A stretch of 64,000 bases of DNA from Dysgonomonas sp. HGC4 (GCF_001261715.1 NZ_CVRU01000017.1:18471-82470); one strand, 5' to 3'. Counted from the first letter of the stretch, positions 44,963 to 55,495 are shown. Program-made: numbers and translations. Notes: generated from the sequence alone by a model not told the origin.

Positions 44963-45436
44963 TTATTCGTGATGGTAAGGTTCGTTGTTTAGTATAGTCA
45001 TTGCTCTGTAGAGTTGTTCTATAAAAACCAAGCGAATCATTTGGTGGGAAAAAGTCATCTTGGATAATGAAATTTTTTCGGAAGCTTTATCGTATATTTT
45101 TTCAGCAAAACCATAAGGTCCTCCTATGATAAATACAAGGCGTTTTGCAACTGTGTGAGTCTTCTTTTCTATGTACGAAGCAAATTGCATAGAGGAGAAC
45201 TCCTTGCCACGCTCATCTAGTAATACAATATAGTCTCCTGCTTGTAAGTTCTTGATTATTAGTTCTCCCTCTTTCTCTTTTTGTTGATCTTCGGTAAGGC
45301 TTTTTGTGTTTTTGATGTCAGGTATTACTTGCATTTCGAAAGGGATATAGTGTCCTAATCTGTTTTCATATTCACGAATGGCATCCACAAAATATCCGGC
45401 ATCAGTTTTACCTATAACAAGAAGACTTATTTTCAT
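44963..45436 (-). CDS. rlmH: 23S rRNA (pseudouridine1915-N3)-methyltransferase
   Basis: SPOUT methyltransferase of 157 residues that methylates the pseudouridine at 1915 in helix 69 of 23S rRNA on assembled 70S ribosomes. The SAM-binding knot is visible: LLDERGKEFSSMQFA near 73-87, FIIGGPYGF near 102-110, and the C-terminal LSKMTFSHQMIRLVFIEQLYRA with the final NEPYHHE. Length and ending are exactly those of the family. It is monocistronic between two divergent TonB systems. Confidence 0.96.
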   Translation of the reverse strand: MKISLLVIGKTDAGYFVDAIREYENRLGHYIPFEMQVIPDIKNTKSLTEDQQKEKEGELIIKNLQAGDYIVLLDERGKEFSSMQFASYIEKKTHTVAKRLVFIIGGPYGFAEKIYDKASEKISLSKMTFSHQMIRLVFIEQLYRAMTILNNEPYHHE

Positions 45437-45895
45437 ATAAAAGAGAATTTGAACACAAAAATAAGATTATTCCAGTGACTTTGTTTGGCTGTCATAGTAT
45501 ATTTTAGGAAAACTTTATTTTTTATTTTTTATATCATTGTGTCATTTTTTTTAATCTCTAAAAGTTCTCTTTTTTCTTTATTTTTTTACTCATTTGTGTT
45601 AATTAAATTATTGTTTGTTATTGTGTTGTGTGTAAATTGTTGATAGATTGTGATTTGTGTAGTTTTTGAGATGTTTTTGTCATAATGATATAATTTTTAT
45701 TGAAATATTCCGTAATTTGTACTCGTTGACTTACGTAGTGATTTTTATTTCTTAATATAATTCAAACCATGATAAACACTTCTTAAAGCTATATTCTGTT
45801 AATCAGGAATATATTTCGGATAGCTATTACTTTATTTCTAATAACTCCGAAAATTTTGAAAAACAACGTGTAAATAAACTCTAACTTTTCATCTT
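45437..45895. other. T-rich upstream region of the SusC/D operon
   Basis: About 460 very AT-rich bases with long T and GT-rich stretches (about 45480-45720) and no reading frame of note. It should hold the susC promoter, but no sequence with both -33 and -7 elements was seen, so activation by a dedicated regulator or an ECF sigma factor is possible. No such regulator gene is adjacent. Confidence 0.5.
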
Positions 45896-48800
45896 ATGAT
45901 GCACAAATTTCAATTATCCCATCTTCATTTGGGAAAAAGTTTTCAACGGACCGCATTTGCAACCTTAGCATTATCCGTCTGTTGTTCAAGTAATCTTTTG
46001 TTTGCTTCATCGACTGCCCCTGTAAATTCTTATGAGGGTAGTCTGATAGTTGTTGAGCAGCAACAAGCAAAGACCATACAAGGTCTGATCGTTGATAAGA
46101 CGGGAGAACCTTTGTCGGGTGTAACAATCACTGTAAAAGGGTCTACCAGTGGAACTATTTCAGATCTGGATGGTAAGTATTCTATCAATATTCCCGATCA
46201 GAATGCAATTCTTGTGTTTAGTTATCTAGGTTTCAGAACGCAAGAAGTTGCCGTTGCTGGAAAAACGACTGTCAATGTGACGTTGAATGAGGATAGCCAA
46301 GTCTTGGGAGAGGTTGTAGTAACAGCTCTTGGTATAAAACGACAAGCCCGATCTATTGGTTATTCAACCACACAAGTTTCGGGGTCGGACTTTACCGAGT
46401 CTCGTGATATTAATCTGGGAAATGCTTTGACCGGAAAAGTGGCAGGGGTAAGTGTATCCAATAATGCAACAGGGCCGGGTGGTAGTAGTCGTGTAGTAAT
46501 TCGTGGTAATGCCTCATTAACCGGAAATAACCAACCTTTGTATGTTATAGATGGAATTCCGTTTGATAACAGTACACAGGGTAATTCGGGAACATGGGGT
46601 GGTGCCGAAATGGGCGACGGGCTATCTAATATTAATGCCGATGATATTGCCGATATTCAAGTGTTGAAAGGGGCTGCTGCATCTGCCTTGTACGGTTATC
46701 GAGGAGGTAATGGAGCAATTCTGATTACAACCAAATCGGGTTCGAAAGCTGTGGATGGAATAGGTATTGAGGTTAATAATAACTTAACTTTCAATTCTAT
46801 TTATGACCATCGTGAATTTCAAAAAGTGTACGGACAAGGTACCCAAAATAATAGACCCATGTCGCAGACTGCTGCGATAGAATCATATTCGTCAAGTTGG
46901 GGAGAAAAAATGGATGGTGGTAAAGCCATCAACTTCCTTGGAAATGAATATGCATACAATCCTGTTGATAACTGGAAAAAGTTTTATAATACGGGTATTA
47001 CAAATCAGACATCGGTAGCTTTAAGCGGAAAAGGTGGAGATAAAATAGTATATCGTATTGGTTTTTCTAATATTACGGATCAATCAATTATACCTAATTC
47101 AGGCTTGAGGCAACAAGGGATTAATATGAATACAACATATAATATAACCCCTAAATTACACCTTAATGTTACAGCGAACTATATTTTCGAAAAGGTTCGA
47201 AACAGAGCCAACCTTTCGGATGGTAATGCCAACGTAAATGCCACATTGCTTTATTTAGCAAACTCTTATGATGTAAGATGGTTGAAGCCTGCTGTTGATG
47301 CAGACCGTTCGGAATTGTTGCCTGGTAATAACGTATATTTCAATAATCCTTACTTCTTGACACATGAGCGTAGTAATTCTACCCGCCGCAATCGTTTGAC
47401 TACCGGTGCAACTCTTAAGTATGATATAACCGATTGGTTGTATGCTCAAGGACAAGTAACTCGCGATGGATATATAATGGATTATCAGTTGATAATACCA
47501 ACGGGGTCGGGAGCCGATCCAGGTGGTAAGATTGAGGAATGGGAAAGAAATTACTATGAGTTGAATGGTAATTACTTACTTGGATTTAATAAAAAAGTGG
47601 GTGAATCGTTTTCTATTAATGCTACATTTGGAGGGAATACACAAAGAACCGTAAATAAATCGTTCGGTACAGATGGTTCAATAGGTCCATTTATTATTCC
47701 TTTTTTCTATTCAGCTAATAATGTGGCAAACCGACCTTATACACAAACTTACTCCGAGTATCGTGTAAACTCGGTATATGGAACAGCTGATTTCGGGTTT
47801 AAAGATTATCTGTTCTTGAACTTTACAGGCCGTAACGACTGGTTCTCTACACTTAATCCTAATAACAACCACTATTTCTATCCATCGGTAAGTACCAGCT
47901 TTATGTTTAGTGAAGCTTTTAAATTGCCAGACTGGGTTTATTCAGGTAAAATCAGAACATCTTATGCAGAAGCGTCGAATGGAACTATTCCATATCAAAA
48001 TTACTTAACGTATTCATTGGAGACATTCAAAATTCAAGGACAATCGGTAGGCAAGGTAACTAATCGTAATATTCCGAATGCGGATTTACGTCCTGTGAAA
48101 ATTCAGGAATGGGAAGCAGGTCTGAATGTTCAATTCTTAAACAATCGCTTAGGTTTTGATATGGCTGTTTATAAAAAGAAAACAACAGACGATATTACAA
48201 CAGTATCTACAAGCTATACTTCGGGCTATTATGGTGCTGTAATGAATATTGGAGAGATTCAAAATAAAGGGATCGAAGCTATGGTACATGCTGTACCCGT
48301 GAGAACGAAAGACTTTATGTGGAATACGTCTTTTAATATTGCTTACAACAATAGTGAAATTAAATATCTGGGAGGCGTTAAATCACTGTCGATAGATGGT
48401 GCACAGGCTCGTAACGGTACTGCTGTGGTTATGAATATTGTAGGAGACCCATATGGGCAAATTGTTGGGTACAAATACAAAACCAACGAGAATGGAGACA
48501 GAATATACGATAAAGATGGTTATGCAGTACGTAGCGATAACCAAGAAGTGCTAGGCAATGGTATCTTTAAAGTGACTGGAGGTTTCCGTAACGAATTTAG
48601 TTATAAAGACTTCTCTATGGCATTCTTGTTAGACTATAAATTTGGAGCTAAAATATTCTCAGGAACAAATCTCAATTTGTATTCCGCAGGTTTACAGAAA
48701 GAAACTCTGGGTGGACGCGAAGGTGGTTATGTTGGTAAGGGTGTTGTAAATACGGGAACAACAAGTAATCCTGTTTGGACTCCGAATACTAAAGCTGTGG

Positions 48801-49108
48801 ATGCGCAATTGTATTGGAGACGAATTTCGTCAGAAAGTCCAATTGATGAGGAATTCGTATATGATGCAAGTTTTATCAAATTGAGGGAATTATCTATTGC
48901 TTATCGTGTGCCTCAATCTATGATTCGCGGTTCTTTCGTAAAAGCATTGAGCTTATCGTTGGTTGGTCGTAATATCTGGACACTATTGAAACATACTCCT
49001 AATATTGATCCTGAATCTGCTTATAATAACACAAATGGACAAGGTTTAGAATTGAATGGTTATCCACCAACAAGAAGCATTGGTTTTAATGTGAATGTGA
49101 AATTCTAA
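45896..49108 (+). CDS. SusC/RagA-family TonB-linked outer-membrane protein
   Basis: Large outer-membrane importer of 1070 residues. After an N-terminal signal region comes a CarboxypepD_reg-like domain (about 60-135, GLIVDKTGEPLSGVTITVKG), the plug with the SusC signature GEVVVTALGIKRQARSIGYST near 138-158 and DGIPFDN near 218, and the barrel to the C-terminal NVNVKF. Such proteins form the barrel under a SusD lid and import oligosaccharides or peptides. susD follows after 49 bases. Two adjacent ATGs are possible at the start. The convergent M60 peptidase pair suggests glycoprotein-derived substrates. Confidence 0.93.
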   Translation: MMHKFQLSHLHLGKSFQRTAFATLALSVCCSSNLLFASSTAPVNSYEGSLIVVEQQQAKTIQGLIVDKTGEPLSGVTITVKGSTSGTISDLDGKYSINIPDQNAILVFSYLGFRTQEVAVAGKTTVNVTLNEDSQVLGEVVVTALGIKRQARSIGYSTTQVSGSDFTESRDINLGNALTGKVAGVSVSNNATGPGGSSRVVIRGNASLTGNNQPLYVIDGIPFDNSTQGNSGTWGGAEMGDGLSNINADDIADIQVLKGAAASALYGYRGGNGAILITTKSGSKAVDGIGIEVNNNLTFNSIYDHREFQKVYGQGTQNNRPMSQTAAIESYSSSWGEKMDGGKAINFLGNEYAYNPVDNWKKFYNTGITNQTSVALSGKGGDKIVYRIGFSNITDQSIIPNSGLRQQGINMNTTYNITPKLHLNVTANYIFEKVRNRANLSDGNANVNATLLYLANSYDVRWLKPAVDADRSELLPGNNVYFNNPYFLTHERSNSTRRNRLTTGATLKYDITDWLYAQGQVTRDGYIMDYQLIIPTGSGADPGGKIEEWERNYYELNGNYLLGFNKKVGESFSINATFGGNTQRTVNKSFGTDGSIGPFIIPFFYSANNVANRPYTQTYSEYRVNSVYGTADFGFKDYLFLNFTGRNDWFSTLNPNNNHYFYPSVSTSFMFSEAFKLPDWVYSGKIRTSYAEASNGTIPYQNYLTYSLETFKIQGQSVGKVTNRNIPNADLRPVKIQEWEAGLNVQFLNNRLGFDMAVYKKKTTDDITTVSTSYTSGYYGAVMNIGEIQNKGIEAMVHAVPVRTKDFMWNTSFNIAYNNSEIKYLGGVKSLSIDGAQARNGTAVVMNIVGDPYGQIVGYKYKTNENGDRIYDKDGYAVRSDNQEVLGNGIFKVTGGFRNEFSYKDFSMAFLLDYKFGAKIFSGTNLNLYSAGLQKETLGGREGGYVGKGVVNTGTTSNPVWTPNTKAVDAQLYWRRISSESPIDEEFVYDASFIKLRELSIAYRVPQSMIRGSFVKALSLSLVGRNIWTLLKHTPNIDPESAYNNTNGQGLELNGYPPTRSIGFNVNVKF

Positions 49109-49157
49109 GAAACAAGAATAGCAGATTTTAAATGAAACAGTTTTAAATTGAAACAAT

Positions 49158-50714
49158 ATGAAAAGTAAAATATTATATATACTGACCGCTGTAACTTTGT
49201 TGTTCGGCTCATCGAGTTGCGGAGACTTTGGTGATGTAAACAGCGATCCTCAGCACGTTACAGGAGATAAAATGAAGTTCGAGATGATGTTTACAGGTGC
49301 GCAGGTGTTTGTTGCAGGACGCGATTGGGCAGCTTGGCGTAACAATCTCATATATTGTAGTACCATGATGCAGCACTTGTCTTCTACACAAGGATATTGG
49401 GCAGGAGATAAATATACGTTTGATGCAGGTTATAATGCCGCCTATTTCGATTCGTATGATTCAGGAATAAAAACATTGATGGAGGTGTACTTTGCATGGA
49501 AAGATGATGCAACAAGAGTGAACGAATTTCAGATGACTCGTATTGTGCGAGTGCTTTTGATGCATAGAATGACTGATATGTATGGTGATGTTCCCTATTC
49601 GGAAGCAGGTCAGGGGTATATCTCAGGAATTAAATATCCGAAGTACGACACTCAGCAAAGTATCTATATGGATATGTTGAAAGAGTTGGATGAGGCTGCT
49701 CAAACATTGGATGCTTCGAAACCCAACAATATTAAAGCTGCTGATATTATGTATAAAGGTGATGTTGATGGTTGGAGAAAAACAGCTTATTCGCTAATGC
49801 TTAGATTAGGTATGAGATTATCGAAAGTAGATCCTGCGGAGGCTCAGAAATGGGTGAAAAAGGCAGTAGATGGTGGTGTGTATGCTAATAATGCCGAAAG
49901 TGCAACTATAGAGCATGATGCAACAACGGATGATGCAGCACAAGCTTCGGGTAAAGTGCTTTGCCATCTTGATCCCGATGCTTCTCGTGTAAGCTTAACC
50001 TTTCTCAATCATTTGAGAAATACCAAGGATCCACGTCTTATTTATACTACAACAGTTTGTGAAAATCCTAAATATGGGGTCTTGGATTCGAAATTTGAAT
50101 TCGGAGACACTACAGCTGTGGCTCAATTGGGTATGCCTAATGGATTCGATCAACTGGGAGGTGCAACAGATATCTCAAAAGCTCCTAACTGGCCAGGTGA
50201 TATCAATAAATACTCGGTTGTAAATCGTTATACTTATTCTCGATTGGATGCACCAACTTTGGTGATTACCCATGCCGAAAATTTATTGTTGATGGCTGAG
50301 GCTGCTTATCGTGGTTGGATTGCCGGAAGTGCAAAGACTTATTACGAGGCTGCTGTTAAAGCTGCAATGGAACAAATTTCGGATTATGGAGTAAGGGGAA
50401 TCAGCTCAGAGCAGATTGCAAAATATTTGCAGGACAATCCTTATAATGATGCTGATGCTTTGAATCAAATCAACACTCAATATTGGGTTGTTACCTTTAT
50501 TGATGAATATGAAGCTTGGGCTAACTGGAGAAGATCGGGTTACCCAGTGTTGAAAGAAATCAACTATTATGGTAATGCTACCAATGGAACTATTCCACGT
50601 CGTTTTACATATCCAATATCGGAAGCAACTATCAATGCTGCAAACTATCAGGCTGCAATTGCTAATCTTGCGGATGGTGATAAGATGACATCAAGAGTTT
50701 GGTGGGATAAATAA
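49158..50714 (+). CDS. SusD/RagB-family nutrient-binding lipoprotein
   Basis: Surface lipoprotein of 518 residues with a lipobox ending at C21 (GSSSC) that forms the lid of the SusC transporter and captures substrate. It fits the SusD-like_2 subfamily: CGDFGDVNSDPQHVTG after the lipobox, MTDMYGDVPYSEAGQGY near 142-158 and ITHAENLLLMAEAAYRGW near 373-390, with helical TPR-like pairs in between. It is cotranscribed with the SusC gene and ends at a bidirectional terminator. Confidence 0.92.
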   Translation: MKSKILYILTAVTLLFGSSSCGDFGDVNSDPQHVTGDKMKFEMMFTGAQVFVAGRDWAAWRNNLIYCSTMMQHLSSTQGYWAGDKYTFDAGYNAAYFDSYDSGIKTLMEVYFAWKDDATRVNEFQMTRIVRVLLMHRMTDMYGDVPYSEAGQGYISGIKYPKYDTQQSIYMDMLKELDEAAQTLDASKPNNIKAADIMYKGDVDGWRKTAYSLMLRLGMRLSKVDPAEAQKWVKKAVDGGVYANNAESATIEHDATTDDAAQASGKVLCHLDPDASRVSLTFLNHLRNTKDPRLIYTTTVCENPKYGVLDSKFEFGDTTAVAQLGMPNGFDQLGGATDISKAPNWPGDINKYSVVNRYTYSRLDAPTLVITHAENLLLMAEAAYRGWIAGSAKTYYEAAVKAAMEQISDYGVRGISSEQIAKYLQDNPYNDADALNQINTQYWVVTFIDEYEAWANWRRSGYPVLKEINYYGNATNGTIPRRFTYPISEATINAANYQAAIANLADGDKMTSRVWWDK

Positions 50715-50743
50715 AATAGAATATATATTTTAAGGATAAGAAA

Positions 50744-50777
50744 AAGGCTGTCGATTTATTTTCGACAGCCTTCTTTA
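50744..50777. terminator. Bidirectional terminator between SusD and the discoidin lipoprotein
   Basis: Perfect 11-bp stem AAGGCTGTCGA (50744-50754) with its complement (50762-50772), seven-base loop, A-rich on one side and T-rich on the other. It can end both convergent operons. Confidence 0.85.
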
Positions 50778-50804
50778 TTAACTGTTTATTGGTCTTTTGT
50801 TTTG

Positions 50805-51929
50805 TTAAAAACGTTTAGCTCCAATATTAAGCTCTGCTAATTGTATTGTGCTTCCAGTCTTAGTATCCCAAAGACTGTATACTACTTTAATATACCTATA
50901 CTTAACACTGGTTGGCAGATTTAGCTTGTACTCAGGTTGGGAAGGCTCTCCGACGAGGTTCTCTTCTATGGTGCTGAATTCTGTTCCGTTATTACTTCCA
51001 TAGATAGAGAATCCGTAAGGTCTTAAATACTCATTTGTATTACTTGTGCGGTGTTGTATGCCCAAGTAATCAAATTCGACCTCTTTTTGCATATCAATTA
51101 CAAAGAATACTTGCTCATCGGCAGAAACAGTTACTCCATCGTAAGACTTACCGGGTTTTACCATAGACATGCATGTTTTTAAATCTCCATCAATGAGGCT
51201 TTCGGCAGCATTGTTTATAGAAGCATCCTTAGGCAGTTTATGAGATGGTATCACAATCCAGCCCGCTCTGTCAAGATCGGTATAAGTGGCTTCCTTTACT
51301 GTAATTTTGCATTCAATAAACTTGGAGCTACCATCTGTTGCGCTGATTTTTACTGTTGATGCTCCATTCTTTAAGGCTTGTATGATGCCTGCTTCTGTGA
51401 TAGAAACCACTTCGGTATTAGATGACGAGTAACCTAGTTTTTTATTTGTAGCGTTTTCGGGTTTAATATTGATTTTAGTGCTGAAATCAATAGTTGTACC
51501 TACGGCTATAGTAAGATCTTTAAACTTATCGTCTATAATTATTTCTTCAACATCAAAAGTTCGATCAGTAATACTTACTATGCTTTTTGTCTTTAAAGCA
51601 GGGTAATTTGTTGAATTGATATACAAAACCGCTTCACCAACACTTATTCCGGTAATTAAACCCTTATCGGATATGGTAAATACCTCTTCATCTCCCGATA
51701 TGTACTCATATAATGGCGGATCTTTAAACTCTGCATTTTCGGGAAGTACAGCAAGTTCTACCTGATATGTTTCGGTGGTATGTACCGGTATAATGTTATC
51801 TGTTATATTGAGAATGGTGATACTTTGCGGCTCTTTCGAGTCTACATACTCTACCTTGTCATCGCAGCTTATAAGTATTGAGCATAAGATGATAGATATA
51901 CTTAATAGATAATTTGGATATTGTTTCAT
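50805..51929 (-). CDS. Big2-like / F5/8 type C (discoidin) lipoprotein
   Basis: Lipoprotein of 374 residues with a lipobox ending at C22 (LISC). Two bacterial Ig-like (Big2-type) domains (about 30-128 and 129-215, each closing with a GLITGISVGEAVLYI or GIIQALKNGASTVKI pattern) are followed by a C-terminal discoidin/F5-8C beta-sandwich (about 240-374, ending IQLAELNIG). F5/8C domains commonly bind carbohydrates. It follows the M60 peptidase gene by 29 bases and is probably an accessory surface binding protein for the same substrate. Confidence 0.85.
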   Translation of the reverse strand: MKQYPNYLLSISIILCSILISCDDKVEYVDSKEPQSITILNITDNIIPVHTTETYQVELAVLPENAEFKDPPLYEYISGDEEVFTISDKGLITGISVGEAVLYINSTNYPALKTKSIVSITDRTFDVEEIIIDDKFKDLTIAVGTTIDFSTKINIKPENATNKKLGYSSSNTEVVSITEAGIIQALKNGASTVKISATDGSSKFIECKITVKEATYTDLDRAGWIVIPSHKLPKDASINNAAESLIDGDLKTCMSMVKPGKSYDGVTVSADEQVFFVIDMQKEVEFDYLGIQHRTSNTNEYLRPYGFSIYGSNNGTEFSTIEENLVGEPSQPEYKLNLPTSVKYRYIKVVYSLWDTKTGSTIQLAELNIGAKRF

Positions 51930-51958
51930 ATTTATATTCTAGTGGAATTTATACTTTG

Positions 51959-54274
51959 TTATCTAATATATTGGCGATAGTTTAAATCGGTAAGGTCTTG
52001 AACAACAATCGCTGGTTTTGGATAATTCTTGGCAACGATTTCAGCTTTTAGATTATCAATCTGCTTTTGTGTAACTTTCATTGTCTTGTTACCATAATCA
52101 TTAACAACAACATCTACGGGTCTTAAAAATCCCCAAGCTTCGAAAAAGTCAATCATATTCATTTTTCCAGTATTACATACTTGTCGTACAAAATCAAGCT
52201 GAAGCATACCATGGTAATTATCTCCTAGTAATGCCTGACTCAAATCTTCTGTAACTCGGTAGTGTTCGAATAAGTTATGATAAAAATGTTCTTGTTTTAG
52301 GATATCTACAAAATATAGTTTTAATTGCCAGAATGGGGGGAGTTTTAGCATGTGCTTATTGTAGTCATTAGGTAGTATCCATGGTTGTTGATCTTGGATT
52401 ATAGCTTTAAAAGCATTCTCATAACTATCAGCACCCGTGTTGAGGCGAACGGCGTCTCCCAATATTTGCTGTTGATTATACATTGCATACATATTGTTGG
52501 TTACTTCTGTTGTCCCAGCCCATTTTACCCCTGGACGGGTTTGATTCACGTGACCTATTTCGTGACCTACAACCCACATTCGGGATAAGAATCCTTCCTC
52601 TGTACAAAATACATTTAGATATCCTAAGCTATAAGCAGTTCTATATGATGTTGCATAAGCCGCCGGAGCAGAATAGTCGACATGTATAAAGGCTCTGTTC
52701 TTAAATTCCTTTTTGTAGTAAAATAAACCCATAATCTCGTTTTGCTGTTTTATAACTGCATCCAGATAATTGGTCATTAGTATAATATCTGTATTGTTTG
52801 TCCGATAGTCGGATGTTCTCCATGTGATATGAGAGTGTTTTCCTAAAATGTCTATTTCAGTATGTTTACCATAATTAGTAAGAATTCGAGTCCAGTCATC
52901 TGCGGTGTGTTTTTGTATATCAAAATATCCATTGATTTCGCCCGTAGCAATATGTATTTTCACTGTCTTTGTTGCAGCTTTTTTCTTTTCTGCATCTGTA
53001 GTCAATAGCAATGGAATATCCTCTTGAGTATGGTTGTAAATGTATATTAATCCCGAAATAGATGGATAAAATACGTTCAACCCTTCTTGGAGAGAGAAAG
53101 AGGTTTCAGCATTTGTTTGATAATCTCTAATGTTCAAGGTTAATTCTTGTCCTTTTGCATCTCCTACAAAAACAACTAGTTCATCTCCTGCATTTGCTAC
53201 ATACATTCCGGTGGCGTTATCTTTTAGGCTGTATTTTTCTGTTTTATTTATTTTAGCTATTATATCGGGATGTTGGTAGGGTCTGTATTCCTGAATTCTA
53301 AATTCTTTATCGTATGTTCCTTTAAATATTGCAAGGGCTATATTTTTGTAGAATAGATCGGGTATTTTATTTAAATCATCTTCGGTAATACCTTCTTTAA
53401 TCTCAGAGCATGATTTATCGGCGAATATTTGGAGGTAATCATAATCTTCTTCGGTACTTTTTTGGAAGAATTGCATTTCTGCGCAACTTACCCTGTCTTC
53501 GTATCCCGACATTATTCTAAATTGAATCTGTGTTGGTTTTTCGATAGGTTGCTCTAAGGTTATTATTGATGGCTTTATTAAAACTTTTCCGAAATCATAT
53601 TCCCCATATTTTTTCAATTCGGGTGCCGATTCTGTCGCAATCCATAATTCGAGTTTACCTATGGCTCCCCATTTATTTCCGCTATCTTGGCGAGGTGTAT
53701 GTATAATATAGTCTATCTTCTCGGCTTTCTCGAAATAAAAATCGAATAGAAATGGCCATGTTGTAATTGCCCCTGATTTCGAGTTGAAATAGGTGCTAAA
53801 GTCGCCATCTATCATATCTTTAGCTTCGTGTTCGGTGGCCATTTCCGAAGTTGTGGTGACACGGGTTACTTTAACCAATTTGTCTTTTACAAAACCGGTG
53901 GCTCTTTGCGTTACAATAATATCTTGCTTTTGACTTTTTCCTACTATCGTTACAATTGTAGTTCGTTCTTTTTCCGAATTGTTGTCTTCTACTTCTATTG
54001 TTAACGCTTTGTCTACAACAGTCGCTTTGCACCACGACTTGCCTTGAGAAGCTACGGATGTTGCTAGCTCTGAGATTTCTATATTCGTCTCAAGTTTCAA
54101 TTCGGTAGAGGACGCTCCTGATCCGAAAGAAACATTTTCAGATCCTGCAACTAAACTGTTGGTAACTGTCATCGTGCTTGTGTCTTCACAAGAGGGTAAT
54201 GATGCAAATAGGGAAAAGATCATGGATAGGTAAAATACCCTTATACATGTTTTACGTGAAAAATTGTGTTTCAT
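51959..54274 (-). CDS. M60-like (enhancin family) zinc metallopeptidase lipoprotein with BACON and F5/8C domains
   Basis: Surface lipoprotein of 771 residues; lipobox ends at C29 (LPSC). Domains in order: a BACON-like module (about 40-125), a discoidin F5/8C module (about 130-275), an M60-type N-terminal beta domain, and the gluzincin core with H571-E-I-G-H575 and a further glutamate, E590, in TTEVTNN, matching HExxH(8-28)E. M60/M60-like enzymes from gut bacteria cut mucin-type O-glycoproteins. With the discoidin lipoprotein downstream and the convergent SusC/D pair this looks like a locus for host or plant-cell glycoproteins; the target is inferred. Confidence 0.9.
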   Translation of the reverse strand: MKHNFSRKTCIRVFYLSMIFSLFASLPSCEDTSTMTVTNSLVAGSENVSFGSGASSTELKLETNIEISELATSVASQGKSWCKATVVDKALTIEVEDNNSEKERTTIVTIVGKSQKQDIIVTQRATGFVKDKLVKVTRVTTTSEMATEHEAKDMIDGDFSTYFNSKSGAITTWPFLFDFYFEKAEKIDYIIHTPRQDSGNKWGAIGKLELWIATESAPELKKYGEYDFGKVLIKPSIITLEQPIEKPTQIQFRIMSGYEDRVSCAEMQFFQKSTEEDYDYLQIFADKSCSEIKEGITEDDLNKIPDLFYKNIALAIFKGTYDKEFRIQEYRPYQHPDIIAKINKTEKYSLKDNATGMYVANAGDELVVFVGDAKGQELTLNIRDYQTNAETSFSLQEGLNVFYPSISGLIYIYNHTQEDIPLLLTTDAEKKKAATKTVKIHIATGEINGYFDIQKHTADDWTRILTNYGKHTEIDILGKHSHITWRTSDYRTNNTDIILMTNYLDAVIKQQNEIMGLFYYKKEFKNRAFIHVDYSAPAAYATSYRTAYSLGYLNVFCTEEGFLSRMWVVGHEIGHVNQTRPGVKWAGTTEVTNNMYAMYNQQQILGDAVRLNTGADSYENAFKAIIQDQQPWILPNDYNKHMLKLPPFWQLKLYFVDILKQEHFYHNLFEHYRVTEDLSQALLGDNYHGMLQLDFVRQVCNTGKMNMIDFFEAWGFLRPVDVVVNDYGNKTMKVTQKQIDNLKAEIVAKNYPKPAIVVQDLTDLNYRQYIR

Positions 54275-54628
54275 GTTGGATTAGTTTAAAATGGTGAATA
54301 ATTATGATGTTTTGCCGTTTGTTGTTAAATGGTTTAAGGTTGTAGAGAAAAGATCGAGAATTTAATGCTTGGATGCATTCGTAAGGCTTTTCTGTTTGTA
54401 TTAGATCTTATCTGAAAATATTCATCAACAAAAGTAAATAGTAAGTAATGTAGGTCTGTTGCTCTATTTGCTTTAAGTTTTGCCTCTTTGGGTTTGAAGT
54501 GGTATAATGTAGTTTCTAGATTTTAAAGGGCGAAAATTATAAGGTTAGGTGAGTGATAGGTCTACAACTGCCGTTGAATAAAATTATATTCCATATATTT
54601 GTATTTAAACGTATAAAAAAGAATAGAT
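54275..54628. promoter_or_regulatory. Divergent promoter region of the M60 operon and the uridine phosphorylase gene
   Basis: About 350 bases. On the minus strand TACTTTTG at 54436-54429 is a -7 candidate for the M60 operon, giving a leader of about 150 bases. On the plus strand TATATTTG at 54594-54601 with a TTG 17 bases before it is the candidate for the phosphorylase gene, with a leader of about 22 bases. No other element was recognised. Confidence 0.45.
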
Positions 54629-55495
54629 ATGAGTATAATACCAGAATCGGAACTGATTATCAATAGTGATGGGAGTGTATTTCACTTACATATAAAGCCA
54701 GAGCAACTGGCGGACAAAATAATAATGATGGGTGATCCTGATCGTGTTACACTTACCGCTTCATTTTTTGATAGTATAGAGTGTGAGGTGCAAAGTCGCG
54801 AATTTCGTACCATTACCGGAACTTATAAAGGCAAGCGTATTACGGCTTTGTCTCATGGAATAGGTCCTGATAATATAGATATTGTAATTACTGAACTTGA
54901 TGCGCTAGCAAATGTAGATTTTAAGACAAGGGAGGTAAAGAAAGATTTCAAACAGCTAATAATGGTGCGTGTTGGAACGTCTGGTGGCTTACAGCCTCAT
55001 TGTCCTATCGGTTCGTATGTGGTTTCTGAAAAATCAATAGGATTTGATGGTGTGTTAAATTACTATGAGGGTCGCAATTCGGTAGCTGAACTAGATTTTG
55101 AAGAAGCCTTTAAGAAATATGTAAACTGGTCTCCTTTACATTGTGCTCCTTATGTTGTGAAAGCAGATGAGGGATTAGTACAGCAAATTGGTCACGATAT
55201 GATTAAAGGAGTAACTATATCGGCAATCGGATTTTATGGACCTCAAGGACGTACTGTTCGTATTCCTTTGGCAAATCCAGACCTGAATAGTCGTATCGAA
55301 AGCTTTAAGTTTGGCTCGGATGTAATTACCAATTACGAGATGGAAAGTGCTCCTCTTGCAGGACTAGGTCGTTTGATGGGGCATAAGGCTATGACTGTTT
55401 GTACAATAATTGCGAATCGTTTGGCTGGAGAATCAAACTCTAATTACAAAGGTTCGATAGAAGATCTAATTAAAACAGTACTTGATCGAATTTGA
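54629..55495 (+). CDS. udp: Nucleoside phosphorylase, uridine phosphorylase-like
   Basis: Purine/uridine phosphorylase superfamily enzyme of 288 residues that splits nucleosides with phosphate to base and ribose 1-phosphate. Visible blocks are IMMGDPDRVTLTASFFD near 32-48, ALSHGIGPDNIDIVITEL near 75-92, VRVGTSGGLQP near 111-121 and the substrate loop NYEMESAPLAGLGRLMG near 231-247. The GTSGG and YEMESA patterns favour uridine phosphorylase, but specificity is not certain. Its stop overlaps the next start (TGATG). Confidence 0.88.
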   Translation: MSIIPESELIINSDGSVFHLHIKPEQLADKIIMMGDPDRVTLTASFFDSIECEVQSREFRTITGTYKGKRITALSHGIGPDNIDIVITELDALANVDFKTREVKKDFKQLIMVRVGTSGGLQPHCPIGSYVVSEKSIGFDGVLNYYEGRNSVAELDFEEAFKKYVNWSPLHCAPYVVKADEGLVQQIGHDMIKGVTISAIGFYGPQGRTVRIPLANPDLNSRIESFKFGSDVITNYEMESAPLAGLGRLMGHKAMTVCTIIANRLAGESNSNYKGSIEDLIKTVLDRI

